Below, piece after piece: positions 31,689 to 42,961 of a stretch of DNA of 64,000 bases; the first letter of the stretch is position 1, and each line of letters starts with the position of its first letter. Source of the stretch: Myxococcales bacterium (lineage in GTDB: Bacteria; Myxococcota_A; Polyangia; Haliangiales; Haliangiaceae); contig JADKKI010000001.1 of the NCBI GenBank assembly GCA_016720595.1, forward strand, positions 186,001 through 250,000. Direction: 5' to 3'. The notes beneath the pieces are model-generated. The model made no database searches and was not told the origin of the DNA. It saw nothing but the letters and a program-made list of their open reading frames with translations. Position numbers and translations under genes: made by a program.

Positions 31689-33235
31689 AGCGGATCGCCT
31701 TCGCCCGGATCGCGCAGGAGACCAACGCCCTGTCGCCGGTCCCGACCGTGATGAAGGACTTCGAGACGGCGCACTACTTCGAGGGGGACAAGCTGCTCGA
31801 GATCGCGACCAAGGGTCCCGAGGTCGCGGGGTTCTTCAAGCGCGCGGAGCTCGGCGGCTTCATCCAGGCGGTGACCGAGCGCAAGGCCGAGATCGAGCCG
31901 GTGCCGCTGCTCTCCGCGTGGGCGTCCTCCGGTGGTCCGCTCTCGAAGGAGTGCTTCGAGACCCTCGAGGGGCGGCTGCTCGAGCAGGTGCGCGCGGCCG
32001 GCAAGATCGATGCGCTCTACTTCTGCCTGCACGGCGCGATGGGGGCGATCGGCATCGCCGATCCGGAGAGCCGCCTGCTCCGCAGCGTGCGCGGCGTGCT
32101 CGGCGGGGTGCCGATCGTCGTGTCGCACGATCTCCATGGCAACGTGACCCGGGCGCGGATCGACGCCTGCGACGCCCTGGTCGCGTACCAGACCAACCCG
32201 CATCGTGATCACGCGAAGATCGGCAAGAAGGCCGGCGCGATCGCGATCGGCACCGTGCTCGGCGAGATCAAGCCGACCATGGCGTGGCGCACGCTGCCGA
32301 TGATCCTCGGCGGCGGGCGCACGATCGATTTCCTCGCGCCGATGCGAGCGGTGTTCCGGCGCATGCACAAGGCCGAGAAGGCGGGCGACGTGCTCGCCGC
32401 GTCGAGCCTGATGTGCCACCCGTGGAACGACGATCCCGCGCTCGGGTGGTCGACGGTGACCGTCACCAACAACGATCACGCCACGGCGGAGCGCCTCGCG
32501 GAGGAGCTCGCGGAGATGTGCTGGGAGCGCCGCCACGAGCAGCCTCCGACGTTCCCCGATGCGACGGAGGCGATCGCGCGTGCCCGCAAGGCGAGCGTCC
32601 GCCGCAAGCTCGGTTGCGTGACGATGGCCGATGCCTCCGACGTCGTCACGGCAGGTGCCCCCGGCGACTCGACGCACCTGCTGCGCGCGCTGCTCTCGGA
32701 GGCCACCGGGCTCCTCACCTATGCCGCGGTCCGCGATCCCCATGCGATCGAGACGCTGTGGAGCCATGCGGCAGGTGATCGCGTGGCGCTCTCGATCGGC
32801 GGCACGCTGGATCCGGCGCGGTCGACGCCGCTGCCGGTCTCCGGGGAGCTCGTCAGCAAGCACGATCGCCACGGCTTCGGGCGCACCGCCGTGCTCGCGG
32901 TCGAGCACATGCGCATCGTGATCACCGAGGGGCCGTCGATGGTGATGCGCCCTTCGTTCTACTCGGAGGTCGGGCTGTCACTGTGGAAGGCGGACATCGT
33001 GATGGTGAAGAACTTCTTCCCGTTCCTGATGTTCTTCCTCCCGTACAACCGCAAGACGATCTTCGTCCGCACGCATGGCACCACGGACTTCGACGCGGCG
33101 TTCCAGCTCCGGTTCGATGGGCCGATGCACCCGCGTGATCCGGTCGCAGACTGGCATGAACGCGATCGGCTGCGCCGCGGGCTCGTCGCGCCGGCCCACC
33201 CGAGCCCCTCCGCGGGCGCGCCCGCACACGCATGA
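31685..33235 (+). CDS. M81-family (MlrC/microcystinase-like) metallopeptidase
   Basis: A 516-residue protein starting at a GTG that overlaps the PLP-lyase stop. Family marks are the N-terminal RIAQETNALSPV, LHGAMGAIG, VSHDLHGN with zinc-ligand His/Asp, YQTNPHRD, and the C-terminal GPSMVMRPSFY region. M81 members include MlrC, which hydrolyses linearised microcystin, and many uncharacterised amidohydrolase-like enzymes. Placement between a lyase and an exporter-like permease suggests a catabolic or detoxifying pathway; the substrate is not evident. Confidence 0.82.
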   Translation: MKRIAFARIAQETNALSPVPTVMKDFETAHYFEGDKLLEIATKGPEVAGFFKRAELGGFIQAVTERKAEIEPVPLLSAWASSGGPLSKECFETLEGRLLEQVRAAGKIDALYFCLHGAMGAIGIADPESRLLRSVRGVLGGVPIVVSHDLHGNVTRARIDACDALVAYQTNPHRDHAKIGKKAGAIAIGTVLGEIKPTMAWRTLPMILGGGRTIDFLAPMRAVFRRMHKAEKAGDVLAASSLMCHPWNDDPALGWSTVTVTNNDHATAERLAEELAEMCWERRHEQPPTFPDATEAIARARKASVRRKLGCVTMADASDVVTAGAPGDSTHLLRALLSEATGLLTYAAVRDPHAIETLWSHAAGDRVALSIGGTLDPARSTPLPVSGELVSKHDRHGFGRTAVLAVEHMRIVITEGPSMVMRPSFYSEVGLSLWKADIVMVKNFFPFLMFFLPYNRKTIFVRTHGTTDFDAAFQLRFDGPMHPRDPVADWHERDRLRRGLVAPAHPSPSAGAPAHA

Positions 33236-33957
33236 TCCTCGTCGCGCTCGCGGTGATCGCGCTGGTCGCGTTCGGAACCGAGGGCGCGATCGGCTTCGGC
33301 GGCACCGTGATCGCCGCGTGCATCGGCGCGCAGCTGATCCCTCTCGACGAGCTGCTCCCCGCGTTCGTGCCCATCAACCTCGCGATGTCGGCGTGGCTGT
33401 TGATCAGCGGCTGGGAGGCGATCGCGTGGCGCGTCCTCGTGCGCACGATCGCGCTGCCGGTGGCGATCGGCGCCGCCGCAGGCCTCGCCCTGTTCCACGT
33501 GCCGGCGAAGACCGTCCTGGCGGCCGTGTTCGGTGGCTTCGTGGCCTTGCTCGCGATCGTCCAGCTGGTACGCCCCGCGGCGGGCCCCCTGCCGCGCGTC
33601 TGGCAGCGGGTGTTCCTCGTGCTCGGAGGTGTGGCGCACGGGCTGTTCGGGACGGGCGGTCCGATGATCGTCTACGTCACGCGGCGCGAGCTGGCGGACA
33701 AGCGAGCGTTCCGCGCCACGCTGGCGGTGCTGTGGCTCGTGCTCAACGTGGCGCTGCTCGTGAACTTCCTCGCGCTCGGGCTGTACGGGCGCCACACGTT
33801 GGAGACCGGCGGGGTGGTCGGGCTCGCCCTGATCCCCGGCCTGTGGATCGGGCAGCGGATCCACGATGCGCTCGATGGCGCGCGGTTCGAGCGCGTGGTC
33901 TGGAGCCTGCTCCTGGTCGCAGGCCTCGCGCTCGCGATCCGCTCCGCGCTCAGCTAA
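33232..33957 (+). CDS. TauE/SafE-family membrane permease
   Basis: A 241-residue membrane protein with about seven to eight hydrophobic helices and the TauE/SafE repeat layout, including GAIGFGGTVIAACIGAQLIPLD near the N terminus and GLFGTGGPMIVYV in the second half. Members move sulfite, sulfoacetate or other organic anions. Its ATG overlaps the M81 stop by 4 bases; its own stop overlaps that of the convergent helicase gene. Confidence 0.85.
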   Translation: MILVALAVIALVAFGTEGAIGFGGTVIAACIGAQLIPLDELLPAFVPINLAMSAWLLISGWEAIAWRVLVRTIALPVAIGAAAGLALFHVPAKTVLAAVFGGFVALLAIVQLVRPAAGPLPRVWQRVFLVLGGVAHGLFGTGGPMIVYVTRRELADKRAFRATLAVLWLVLNVALLVNFLALGLYGRHTLETGGVVGLALIPGLWIGQRIHDALDGARFERVVWSLLLVAGLALAIRSALS

Positions 33958-35756
33958 GGGGAGGTTGCCGCCACCAGCGGCGACCAGGTGTCTGGCGTGA
34001 GCAGCCACAGCCAGTCACGTGCGCGGGTGGCGGCGACGTACAGCGAACGCGCGAGCTCGGGCGCCTTGGGATAGAACGCGGGGGTCAGATCGGGGATCAC
34101 GACGCAATCGAACTCGAGGCCCGAGACTGCCGCGGCCGTGGTGACGATGAGGCCCGGCTCGAACCGGAAGTCTCCGTCGAGGACGAGCAGCGGATCGAGC
34201 CCGCGCTGCAGCTCGGCGCACAGTCGGCGCGCGTGCTCCGGGGTGCGTGCGATCACCGCGATCTGACGCCACGGATCGCGCGTGATCAGCGCATCGAGGT
34301 GCCAGCACAGCGCGGCGGCCTGCGCGAGCGCGGAGCCACAAGCGCTCGCCCACACCGCGGGATCTGCGGGTGGCTCGGCGGGCAGGGTCGCCGTGCCCGT
34401 GGTGATCGCGCGGCCGAGGTCGCTGATCGAAGGCACCGAGCGATAGGTGATCGCGAGCGTGGTCTCCTCCCAGTGCTCGCGGCGCAGCTCGCCGCGCGCG
34501 GCCGTCCAGCCGGCGAACCACGCGCTCTCGTCCGTGGCCTGGCGGTGATCGCCGGCCAGGGTGATGGTGCCCTGTGGCGCGATCGCATCGCCGATCGCTG
34601 CGAGCTCCATCGGCGCGCGCAGCTGGGCCTCGTCGACCACGATGTGATCGTAGAGCGGGAGCTTGCTCGCGGGGAGGGCGCCACGCCGCACCAGCTCGAA
34701 CAGCACCGGGACATCCTCGGCGTCGATCGTGTGGGCATCTTCCGCCGGGGTACCGGCGTCGAGCGATCGACCGTCGAGCGCGACCAAGCGCGCGGCGTCG
34801 ACATGCCGGTGCGCCTTCTCCGTGGTGCTCTCGAACTGGGCGCGCGTGTGCGCGATCACGGCGGCGATCGCACGGTCGGGGAGGGCACCCTCCGAGGCGG
34901 CGACGATCCGCTGTAACCGATCGCGATCTCCGAACAGGTGGAGGAGTCGTGCGCGCGAGCGGGCCAGCTTCTCGTCGTCCTTCGGAGGTCTCCACCCCAC
35001 GAACGCATCGAGCTCTGTGCGGACCGCGGGATGGCGCTTGAGCCCGATCACCTGGGCGCGCGCACTCTCGCTCAGCCGCTTCGGCAGCCCGGGGAACGCC
35101 GTGTGCGCACGCTCGACCAGCCAGTCGTCGAACACCGTGATCTCGAGCTTCTCGATCCCGAGGCGCTCGGCGAGCAAGCGCACGAGACGGCGCAGCCCTT
35201 CGGTCGGAACCAGCACCAGGGCGCGGAACCGCTGTCCCTTCTGCTTCGCGCGGCGGTCGAGAGCGGCCACCCGGTACAGCGCCACCAGCGTCTTTCCCAC
35301 GCCGGCCTCGCCGTCGAGGATCAGCGAAGTATCCGCCGGGAGGTCCACCGCATCCTGCTGCTCGGGATCGAGCACGATCACCGCATCCCGATCGCGCGCG
35401 GGTGCGAGCACGGGCTGGGGGCGTGCGCGCAGGTGCTCGCCATCCGCGAGCATGCTCCGGTCATCGCCGAGCAGGGCCTCGAGTGCCGCGCCGCGCCGGG
35501 CGATCACCCAGCGCTCGACCACGCGACCCTCTGTGGCGCGCTCGCCGGTCTCGAGCTCGTAGCTCTCGCCGGGCGCATGGCGGAAGAACACCGAAGCGAG
35601 AGGCGCGGTCCGCCAGTCGAGCATCGGGATCTCCGCATCGAGCACCGTCTTCGGACCGAGGACGTACTGCCGCTCGCCCCGGGCGGTGGTGACCGCGAGG
35701 TAGCCCTGAGCCGCCGGTGCCTGGGCGAGGACGCGGGCGAGATCGTCGAACGTCAC
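33954..35756 (-). CDS. UvrD/HelD-like superfamily 1 ATPase
   Basis: A 600-residue protein with GTG start. Walker A is GEAGVGKT at residues 149-156, Walker B is VVDEAQL, motif III lies at ITLAGDHRQ, and the C-terminal helicase motif VAATRARDWLWLL is present. The N-terminal PMLDWRTAPLASVFFRH stretch resembles HelD, the RNA-polymerase recycling factor, more than classical UvrD, but the protein is shorter than typical HelD (about 700-770). It may remodel RNA polymerase; a DNA helicase role is the alternative. Confidence 0.8.
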   Translation of the reverse strand: MTFDDLARVLAQAPAAQGYLAVTTARGERQYVLGPKTVLDAEIPMLDWRTAPLASVFFRHAPGESYELETGERATEGRVVERWVIARRGAALEALLGDDRSMLADGEHLRARPQPVLAPARDRDAVIVLDPEQQDAVDLPADTSLILDGEAGVGKTLVALYRVAALDRRAKQKGQRFRALVLVPTEGLRRLVRLLAERLGIEKLEITVFDDWLVERAHTAFPGLPKRLSESARAQVIGLKRHPAVRTELDAFVGWRPPKDDEKLARSRARLLHLFGDRDRLQRIVAASEGALPDRAIAAVIAHTRAQFESTTEKAHRHVDAARLVALDGRSLDAGTPAEDAHTIDAEDVPVLFELVRRGALPASKLPLYDHIVVDEAQLRAPMELAAIGDAIAPQGTITLAGDHRQATDESAWFAGWTAARGELRREHWEETTLAITYRSVPSISDLGRAITTGTATLPAEPPADPAVWASACGSALAQAAALCWHLDALITRDPWRQIAVIARTPEHARRLCAELQRGLDPLLVLDGDFRFEPGLIVTTAAAVSGLEFDCVVIPDLTPAFYPKAPELARSLYVAATRARDWLWLLTPDTWSPLVAATSP

Positions 35757-35876
35757 GCGCCCATCCTCGCCAACGGCGCCCACAAGACAAGCTGTTCTGG
35801 AACGCAGGCTTGCGGTATTGTCGCTGCACGGTCGATGCGGATGGCCTCCGGCCTGCGGATCGAGTAGAAGTCCGGC

Positions 35877-36758
35877 ATGACCGAGGTGGTCCGTCGGCTC
35901 GAGCAGCGTCTCTATCGGGACGTCAAGGACACCAGCGAGCGCTACGAGCTCCTGGCCCCCGGCGACCGGATCATGGTCGCGATGTCGGGCGGCAAGGACA
36001 GCTACGTGCTGTTCCACCTCCTGACCAAGCTCGTCCCGCGGCTCCCCTTCCCGCTCGAGATCATCGCCGTCCACCTCGATCAGGCTCAGCCAGGCTATGA
36101 CGGCGCGGGGCTGCGCGCGTTCCTCGAGGCTTCGGGGCAGCGCTTCGAGATCCTCCGGGAGGACACCTACTCGGTGGTCACCTCGCACCTCCCCGAGACC
36201 GCCACGTACTGCTCGCTGTGTTCGCGTCTGCGCCGCGGGATCCTCTACACGGCGGCCGAGCGGCTCGGCTGCAACAAGATCGCCCTCGGTCATCATCGCG
36301 ATGACTCGCTCGAGACGTTCCTCCTCAACCTGTTCTACTCGGGCAAGCTCCAGGCGATGCCGGCGAGCTATCGCACCGACGATGGGCGCTTCGAGGTGAT
36401 CCGCCCGCTGATCGAGTGCGCCGAGGCCGACATCGCGGAGTACGCCGCGCAACTCTCGTTCCCGATCATCCCGTGCAACCTGTGCGGTTCGCAGGAAGGC
36501 CTCAAGCGAGATGCGATGACCGAGCTCCTCGCGAAGCTCGAGGCCGATCATCCGCACGTGCGCTCCGTGATGGCGAATGCGCTCCGCAACGTGCGTCCCA
36601 CGCACTTGCTCGATCGCGAGGTCGCCCGCGCGTGGGCCGAGCGCGCGCCGGACATCCGTCCCACCACGCTCAGCACGCCGCGCAAGGCGCACGCCGCCGC
36701 GATGCCGATCGCCTCCGGCGGTGTCGACCCGCGCCGGCGCTTGCCGGTCGTCGACTGA
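35877..36758 (+). CDS. ttcA: tRNA 2-thiocytidine biosynthesis protein TtcA
   Basis: A 293-residue PP-loop ATPase that thiolates C32 of certain tRNAs. The PP-loop SGGKDS is intact, and the two cysteine pairs that hold the iron-sulfur cluster are visible as CSLCSRLRRG and CNLCGSQ. Length and order match bacterial TtcA. Many tRNA units in the 52-59 kb array have C32 in the anticodon loop, so they are possible substrates. The next gene starts 10 bases downstream. Confidence 0.93.
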   Translation: MTEVVRRLEQRLYRDVKDTSERYELLAPGDRIMVAMSGGKDSYVLFHLLTKLVPRLPFPLEIIAVHLDQAQPGYDGAGLRAFLEASGQRFEILREDTYSVVTSHLPETATYCSLCSRLRRGILYTAAERLGCNKIALGHHRDDSLETFLLNLFYSGKLQAMPASYRTDDGRFEVIRPLIECAEADIAEYAAQLSFPIIPCNLCGSQEGLKRDAMTELLAKLEADHPHVRSVMANALRNVRPTHLLDREVARAWAERAPDIRPTTLSTPRKAHAAAMPIASGGVDPRRRLPVVD

Positions 36759-36768
36759 GCATCGCGTC

Positions 36769-37629
36769 GTGACCTCGTCGGCGATCATCGTCGAAGGTGG
36801 CGCGATGCGCGGCATCTTCGCGGCAGGCGTCCTCGACGTGTTGCTCGAGCACGGCACCGGTCCGTTCGATCTCGCGATCGGCAGCTCCGCCGGGGCCTGC
36901 AACCTCGCCTCGCACCTGGCGGGGCAGCACGGTCGCAATCGGCGGTGCTACCTGACGCAGATGCGGCGTCGCCAGTTCTCCGACGGACGGCGGTTCCTGC
37001 GCGGCGGTCATTGGTTCGACATCGACTATCTGTGGGATGCGTTCGGGCGCGAGGATCCACTCGATGCGGTGGCGGCCACGGGCCACGACACGAAGCTCGT
37101 GGTGGGCACCACCTCGGTCGAGCGCGGCGTGGCGGAGTTCTTCGAGCCGACCCAGGATGACCTGGTCGAGGTGTTGCGCGCGTCCTCGGCGGTGCCGCTG
37201 CTGTACCGGAAGTTCGTCGAGCTGCAGGGTCAGCGCTTCACGGATGGCGGGGTCGCCGCACCGATCCCTGCCTACGAGGCGTATCGGCGCGGAGCTCGAC
37301 GGCTGCTCGTGATCCGGTCCCGCCCGGCCGAGTTCCCGGGGCCCTCGCGCCTCGAGTGCGCCGTGGTCGCCGCGGCGCTGCGCTCGCACGGCAAGCTGCC
37401 GCATGCCTTTCTCCGCTATCGCTCGGTCTATGGTCGCGCGGTCGAGTTCCTCCGCACGCCGCCGCGAGACTGCACCGTGGTTCACGTGGCGCCGGAGCGG
37501 CAGCTCCGCACCACGCGGATGACGCGCGATGTCGCCACGCTGGAGAACGACTACGCGCGCGGCCGCGCTGCGGGACTTCTGGCCGTGCGCGCGTGGAGCA
37601 CGGGCGCGAGCGCGCGCGTCCCGGGGTAG
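36769..37629 (+). CDS. Patatin-like phospholipase
   Basis: A 286-residue protein, GTG start just after ttcA. The patatin oxyanion loop is EGGAMRGIFAAG, the nucleophile Ser lies in GSSAGA, and the catalytic Asp is in FTDGGVAAPIPA. The DUF-type C-terminal tail resembles YjjU/RssA-like proteins. These enzymes hydrolyse acyl esters of phospholipids in the cytoplasm. The last residues are Arg/Ala-rich and may be poorly conserved. Confidence 0.9.
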   Translation: MTSSAIIVEGGAMRGIFAAGVLDVLLEHGTGPFDLAIGSSAGACNLASHLAGQHGRNRRCYLTQMRRRQFSDGRRFLRGGHWFDIDYLWDAFGREDPLDAVAATGHDTKLVVGTTSVERGVAEFFEPTQDDLVEVLRASSAVPLLYRKFVELQGQRFTDGGVAAPIPAYEAYRRGARRLLVIRSRPAEFPGPSRLECAVVAAALRSHGKLPHAFLRYRSVYGRAVEFLRTPPRDCTVVHVAPERQLRTTRMTRDVATLENDYARGRAAGLLAVRAWSTGASARVPG

Positions 37630-37703
37630 CGCGTCCTGTCAGCATCGCGACCTGAGTCCACGCTGTCTGCCAGCCTGCGCGTGTTCACAGGGCGTAGGTC
37701 CGG

Positions 37704-37797
37704 ATCAAACCCAGGAAGCCAGGAACCAAGGTCGGAGGATTTCTATCCAGTCTGCTGCCTAGCTTCCTAGCTTCCTTGCTTTGAACTCTGGTGCACA
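37704..37797 (+). repeat. Dispersed intergenic repeat, copy 2 (convergent gap)
   Basis: Starts with CAAACCCAGGAAGCCAGGAA and continues CCAAGGTCGGAG, then after about 25 variable bases comes CTGCCTAGCTTCCTAG, CTTCCTTG and a CTCTGGTGCACA end. The first and second parts are partly complementary, giving an imperfect hairpin. It lies between the patatin gene and the convergent kinase, like its two sister copies. The rest of the 37630-37851 gap holds nothing recognisable. Confidence 0.65.
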
Positions 37798-37851
37798 GGT
37801 CTGGCGTGCTTGCGTGGCGGCGACACCGGATGCACACGCGATGTCCTTGAT

Positions 37852-40422
37852 CTAGAATCGCTCGCCCGGCAGCGCCGGGATCGCGAACAGGTCTCCCGCC
37901 CACACCTGCTGCGTCGCGAGGACGTGGCCCAGGTTGGTGATGCTCACGGCGGTGACGGTGATCCCGGGCCGATACGTGTAGACGTGCTCCGGTGGGCCTG
38001 CGCTCTCGGTCGGCACGCGCCACAGCTCCTGGCCGTTGAAGCCGATCGCGACCGCGATCCAGGCCCCGTCGGGCGAGGTGGTCATCGCCTTGATGTAGCC
38101 CGCGGGGCGGATCGGGCCCGCGCGCTCGGCGCCGGTCGTCACGTCGAGCCAGCGGAGCGAGCTGGTCTCGGGCTCGCCGGTATCGACGAGGAGCTCGTTG
38201 CCACGACCGCCGTACACCGTGCGCGTTCCGGGGACCAGCTGGCGCGCGGCGGTGCCATCGTTGGTCGCCACGAACGCATGGTTCGTGGTCGCGTCCCCTC
38301 GGTAGAAGCCGATCGCGCCGCTCGTGGTCCACACCGGCGTCTGGTCGGCGGCGTTGTTCGTCACCTCGTGCGGTGCACCGGGGGTCGAGATCCGGAGGGT
38401 GTGGATGCCCGGATTCGGGGCACTGGTACCGAACGCGATCCGGGTGCCATCGGGCGAGAACGCCGGGGCGCGCACGGAGCCGAACGCGGGATCGGTGAGC
38501 TGGAGCTCGCGTCCATCGGGCGTGCGCGCGACCAGCGTCTGGATGCCGCCCACGTCCTTGACCCACGCCACCACCCCGGTCGACGAGGTCACCGCCTGCG
38601 TGGCATCGCCGTCGACGATGACCTTCGGCGGGGTGACGCTGACATCGACCACGCTCGTGACTCCCCGACACGTCGAATAGACCAGCGTGCTGCCATCGGG
38701 CGCTACGGCGACGCCGCCCTCCGCCCACACCTCGGGCAGAAACGTGGTCTCTGCGCCCGTGTCGAGATCGTGACGATGCAGCCCATCGGTGGCAGCGAAG
38801 TACAGGCTGTGACCGTCGGCGCCGAACGCCAGGCGGCCATCGGTGGACTGCGTGGGCAGGCAGGTGATCACGGAGGTCGCCACGTCGACGATGCACGGGT
38901 GTGTGGGGCCATCGTTGGAGGTCGTCTCGGTCACCGCGAGGCGATCCGCGGAGGGCGATGCGGTGAGCAACATGTACGAGTGAGCGGGCGGAGGATCGAG
39001 GTACGGCAGATCCTTGTGATCGACGATGCGCCGGATCCCACTCGGCTCGTCGGGCGAGTAGGCGAGCGTGGCCCCGAGCGTGACCGCATCCCACGCGTAC
39101 TTCTCGATCGCCGTGGTCTCGGCGCCGGTCGCGAGGTCTCGGTACACGAGCTTCGCCACCGTATCGGTCCTGGCATCGTGGACGAGGTGGACGATCTCGC
39201 CGGGACGGCGCCCGGTGTTCGGCCGCCACTCCCAGGTCGGCGCCGAGGTCAGCTGCTTCACGGGGCCGCCGGCGAGTGGCACCGAGTAGAGGTCGACCTC
39301 GTCGCGGATCGTCCGCCCGAACACCACGACGCCACTCGCATCGATCACCGGAGAGTCATCGCAGGCGTCCTTCGTGAGCTGGCGCTGGTGCACCACGTCG
39401 GCGCCGCGCCAGACCACGGGTGCCGCAGGACGTGAGAGCACCCAGATCGTGAGGCTCGCCGCGGCGAGCACCAGCACACCGATCGCGACCACCACGGCCG
39501 TGCGGCGGCGAGGGGTGTGCTGGAGCGCCGCAAGCAGTGCTTCCATCGAGGGGAACCGGTCGGCGGGATCGGGGGAGAGGCCGCGCGCGAGGGCGGCGGC
39601 CACGTGGGGCGGGATCCGGTTCGAGCGCGGGAGCTCGCGGCGCTGGCCACGCGCGGCCGCGAGATCGAGCACGTGGAGCGAGGAGTCCGCGAACGGTCGC
39701 TCGCCGGCGAGCAGCTCCCACAGCGAGACGCAGAACGCGAACTGGTCCGCCGCTGCCGTCGCGTGCCCATCGAACTGCTCCGGGGCCATGTACGCCGGCG
39801 TTCCGGCGATGCTGATCATCGATTGCGAGGCGATCGCATCGTGAGAGGGCGTGTCCGCATCGCGTGTGGTCCGCGCGAGGCCGAAATCGGAGACCCGCAC
39901 CACGCCCTGGCGATCGACCAGGACGTTGGCCGGCTTGAAGTCGCAGTGCACGAGGCCAGCGGCGTGCGCAGCGGCAAGGCCCTGACCCGCCTGGACCATC
40001 ATCGCCAGGATCTCGCGCGGGCTCGTCGAGCGCGCGGCCACCCAGCGATCGAGTGTCTCGCCTTCCACGAGCTGCATGACCAGGAACACGGCGCCGTCGG
40101 CGATCCCGACATCGTGAACCGTGACCACGTGCGGGTGGACGAGACGGCCCAGCGCCTGCGCCTCGCCACGGAGCGCCTCTGCATCGCCGTCGCGGTCATC
40201 GCGGAGCACCTTGATCGCCACCCGTCGCCCGACCTCTGGATCCTCGGCCTCGTACACCGCGCCCACGCCGCCCCGCCCGAGCAACCTCTTCACCGTGTAG
40301 CGGCCGAGCTTGGTCGGGATCGATGGTCGCGAGCGCCGCTCGCCGTCGGCGCGCTCGGCGCCGGACGCCGGTGTGTGCGTCTGCACGGTCTCGGCGTTGC
40401 GGTCGTCGTGGTCGTTCGGCAT
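37852..40422 (-). CDS. Ser/Thr protein kinase with extracytoplasmic TolB/WD-like beta-propeller
   Basis: An 856-residue protein. The kinase domain (about residues 40-300) has LLGRGGVGAVYEA, VAIKVL, the variant catalytic loop HCDFKPAN (Cys in place of Arg of HRD), DFGLA and MAPEQ. One transmembrane helix at about 312-332 (TAVVVAIGVLVLAAASLTIWVL) is followed by about 500 residues of repeated APDGSTL/SPDGTRI-type blades, a TolB-like propeller facing the periplasm. The missing catalytic-loop Arg suggests activation without classical loop phosphorylation. Confidence 0.92.
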   Translation of the reverse strand: MPNDHDDRNAETVQTHTPASGAERADGERRSRPSIPTKLGRYTVKRLLGRGGVGAVYEAEDPEVGRRVAIKVLRDDRDGDAEALRGEAQALGRLVHPHVVTVHDVGIADGAVFLVMQLVEGETLDRWVAARSTSPREILAMMVQAGQGLAAAHAAGLVHCDFKPANVLVDRQGVVRVSDFGLARTTRDADTPSHDAIASQSMISIAGTPAYMAPEQFDGHATAAADQFAFCVSLWELLAGERPFADSSLHVLDLAAARGQRRELPRSNRIPPHVAAALARGLSPDPADRFPSMEALLAALQHTPRRRTAVVVAIGVLVLAAASLTIWVLSRPAAPVVWRGADVVHQRQLTKDACDDSPVIDASGVVVFGRTIRDEVDLYSVPLAGGPVKQLTSAPTWEWRPNTGRRPGEIVHLVHDARTDTVAKLVYRDLATGAETTAIEKYAWDAVTLGATLAYSPDEPSGIRRIVDHKDLPYLDPPPAHSYMLLTASPSADRLAVTETTSNDGPTHPCIVDVATSVITCLPTQSTDGRLAFGADGHSLYFAATDGLHRHDLDTGAETTFLPEVWAEGGVAVAPDGSTLVYSTCRGVTSVVDVSVTPPKVIVDGDATQAVTSSTGVVAWVKDVGGIQTLVARTPDGRELQLTDPAFGSVRAPAFSPDGTRIAFGTSAPNPGIHTLRISTPGAPHEVTNNAADQTPVWTTSGAIGFYRGDATTNHAFVATNDGTAARQLVPGTRTVYGGRGNELLVDTGEPETSSLRWLDVTTGAERAGPIRPAGYIKAMTTSPDGAWIAVAIGFNGQELWRVPTESAGPPEHVYTYRPGITVTAVSITNLGHVLATQQVWAGDLFAIPALPGERF

Positions 40423-40436
40423 CGCCGCGCGCGGTA

Positions 40437-41456
40437 CTACAGGCGGCCGCTCGCGCCGATGGCGGGGATCAACGCGGCCTTCAGGATGTTGTCCTCGGGG
40501 TTCAGCATCACCTCGACGCCGACCTCGGCGATCAGCGAGACGTGCCGCGTGATCACGATCTCGGCTCCGCCCGCGGCGCGCACGCCGACGCGCGCCCCGT
40601 TGGAGAAGAAGATCGGCATCCCGGCCGCAAGGTACGGGCGTAGCCGGCCATCGAGGAAGGCGAAGGCGGCCCCGCCGTAGGCGCCATAGGTGGGGCCGAG
40701 GATCGCGGTGCCCTGGATCTGCAGCGCGCCCGAGATGTCGAACGACAGCCCGACGAGTGCAGCCGCACCACCGCGCGGAATATCGAGGTGCGCGACCGCG
40801 AGGCCCGCGAGGCGCGAGCGCTCCTCCTCCGGCTCGCTCGCGATGCTCGGGACATCACTGGGGGTGCTGGTGCCGGTGAACACGGCGGTCTCGCGGGGCA
40901 GGGCGGTCAGGCTGATCACGATGGCGGCCTTCTCGCCGGTGGAGATACTCGCGGACTTGGCCTCGCTGCCGAACTTGTCCTTGCGCGCTCGCACGGTGAA
41001 CTGGCCCGCCGCGAGCCGAACCACGTGTGCGCTCGCTGCGGGGATCCAGTCACCGTCGTTGATCTGGACCTCCGCGTCCGCTGGCGTCACCGAGATCTCG
41101 AGCTTGCCGACGGCCTTGTCGAGCTCGAACAGTGCCGTCGTCACGTCGGACTGCTTCGTGGGATCCGCATCGGGCGAATCGAGGTAGCGCTGATACGCGT
41201 TCGCGGCGTCGACCTTCCGATCGAGCAGCTTGTACGTGGTGCCGATGTTGAGGAGGATCTTCGCGCTGGGGAAGCGTCCGTAGGCATCCTTGAACACCGC
41301 GAGGGCGCCCAGGTAGTCCTTGGTCTCGAGCAGCTTCACGCCGGATTGCATGAGCGACTACGCGTCGATCTTGTCGGCTTGCTGCGGCTGGGCGATAGCC
41401 AGTCCTTCGCCAAGGAGGCAGATCGCGACGAACAGGGAGCGTGGAGGTCGGCGCAT
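40437..41456 (-). pseudogene. TPR/PEGA-type exported protein interrupted by an in-frame TAG
   Basis: From ATG 41456, directly after the kinase stop, the frame reads a signal peptide (MRRPPRSLFVAICLLGEG, then LAIAQPQQADKIDA), then TAG at 41358-41360, then continues in the same frame as SLMQSGVKLLETKDYLGAL. The 304-residue remainder from Met 41351 has TPRs, a PEGA-like beta domain (LEISVTPADAEVQINDGDW) and a glycine-rich C-terminal barrel-like part. Without the signal peptide it could not be exported. The TAG may be a sequence error, a recent mutation or read through. Confidence 0.75.
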
Positions 41457-42884
<1,428 letters not shown>

Positions 42885-42961
42885 GTCCGTCCATGATCCG
42901 GGTGACGTCCGCAGCTGTCAAACCGATCGGTTCGACAGTGGGCGGTGTGTGCGACACGCGC

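Noticed and set aside
33954..36938. 994-residue open frame extending the HelD-like protein upstream across ttcA
   Set aside because: The N-terminal 394 residues are antisense to ttcA and its flanks and show no family features; the GTG at 35756 gives a complete protein.
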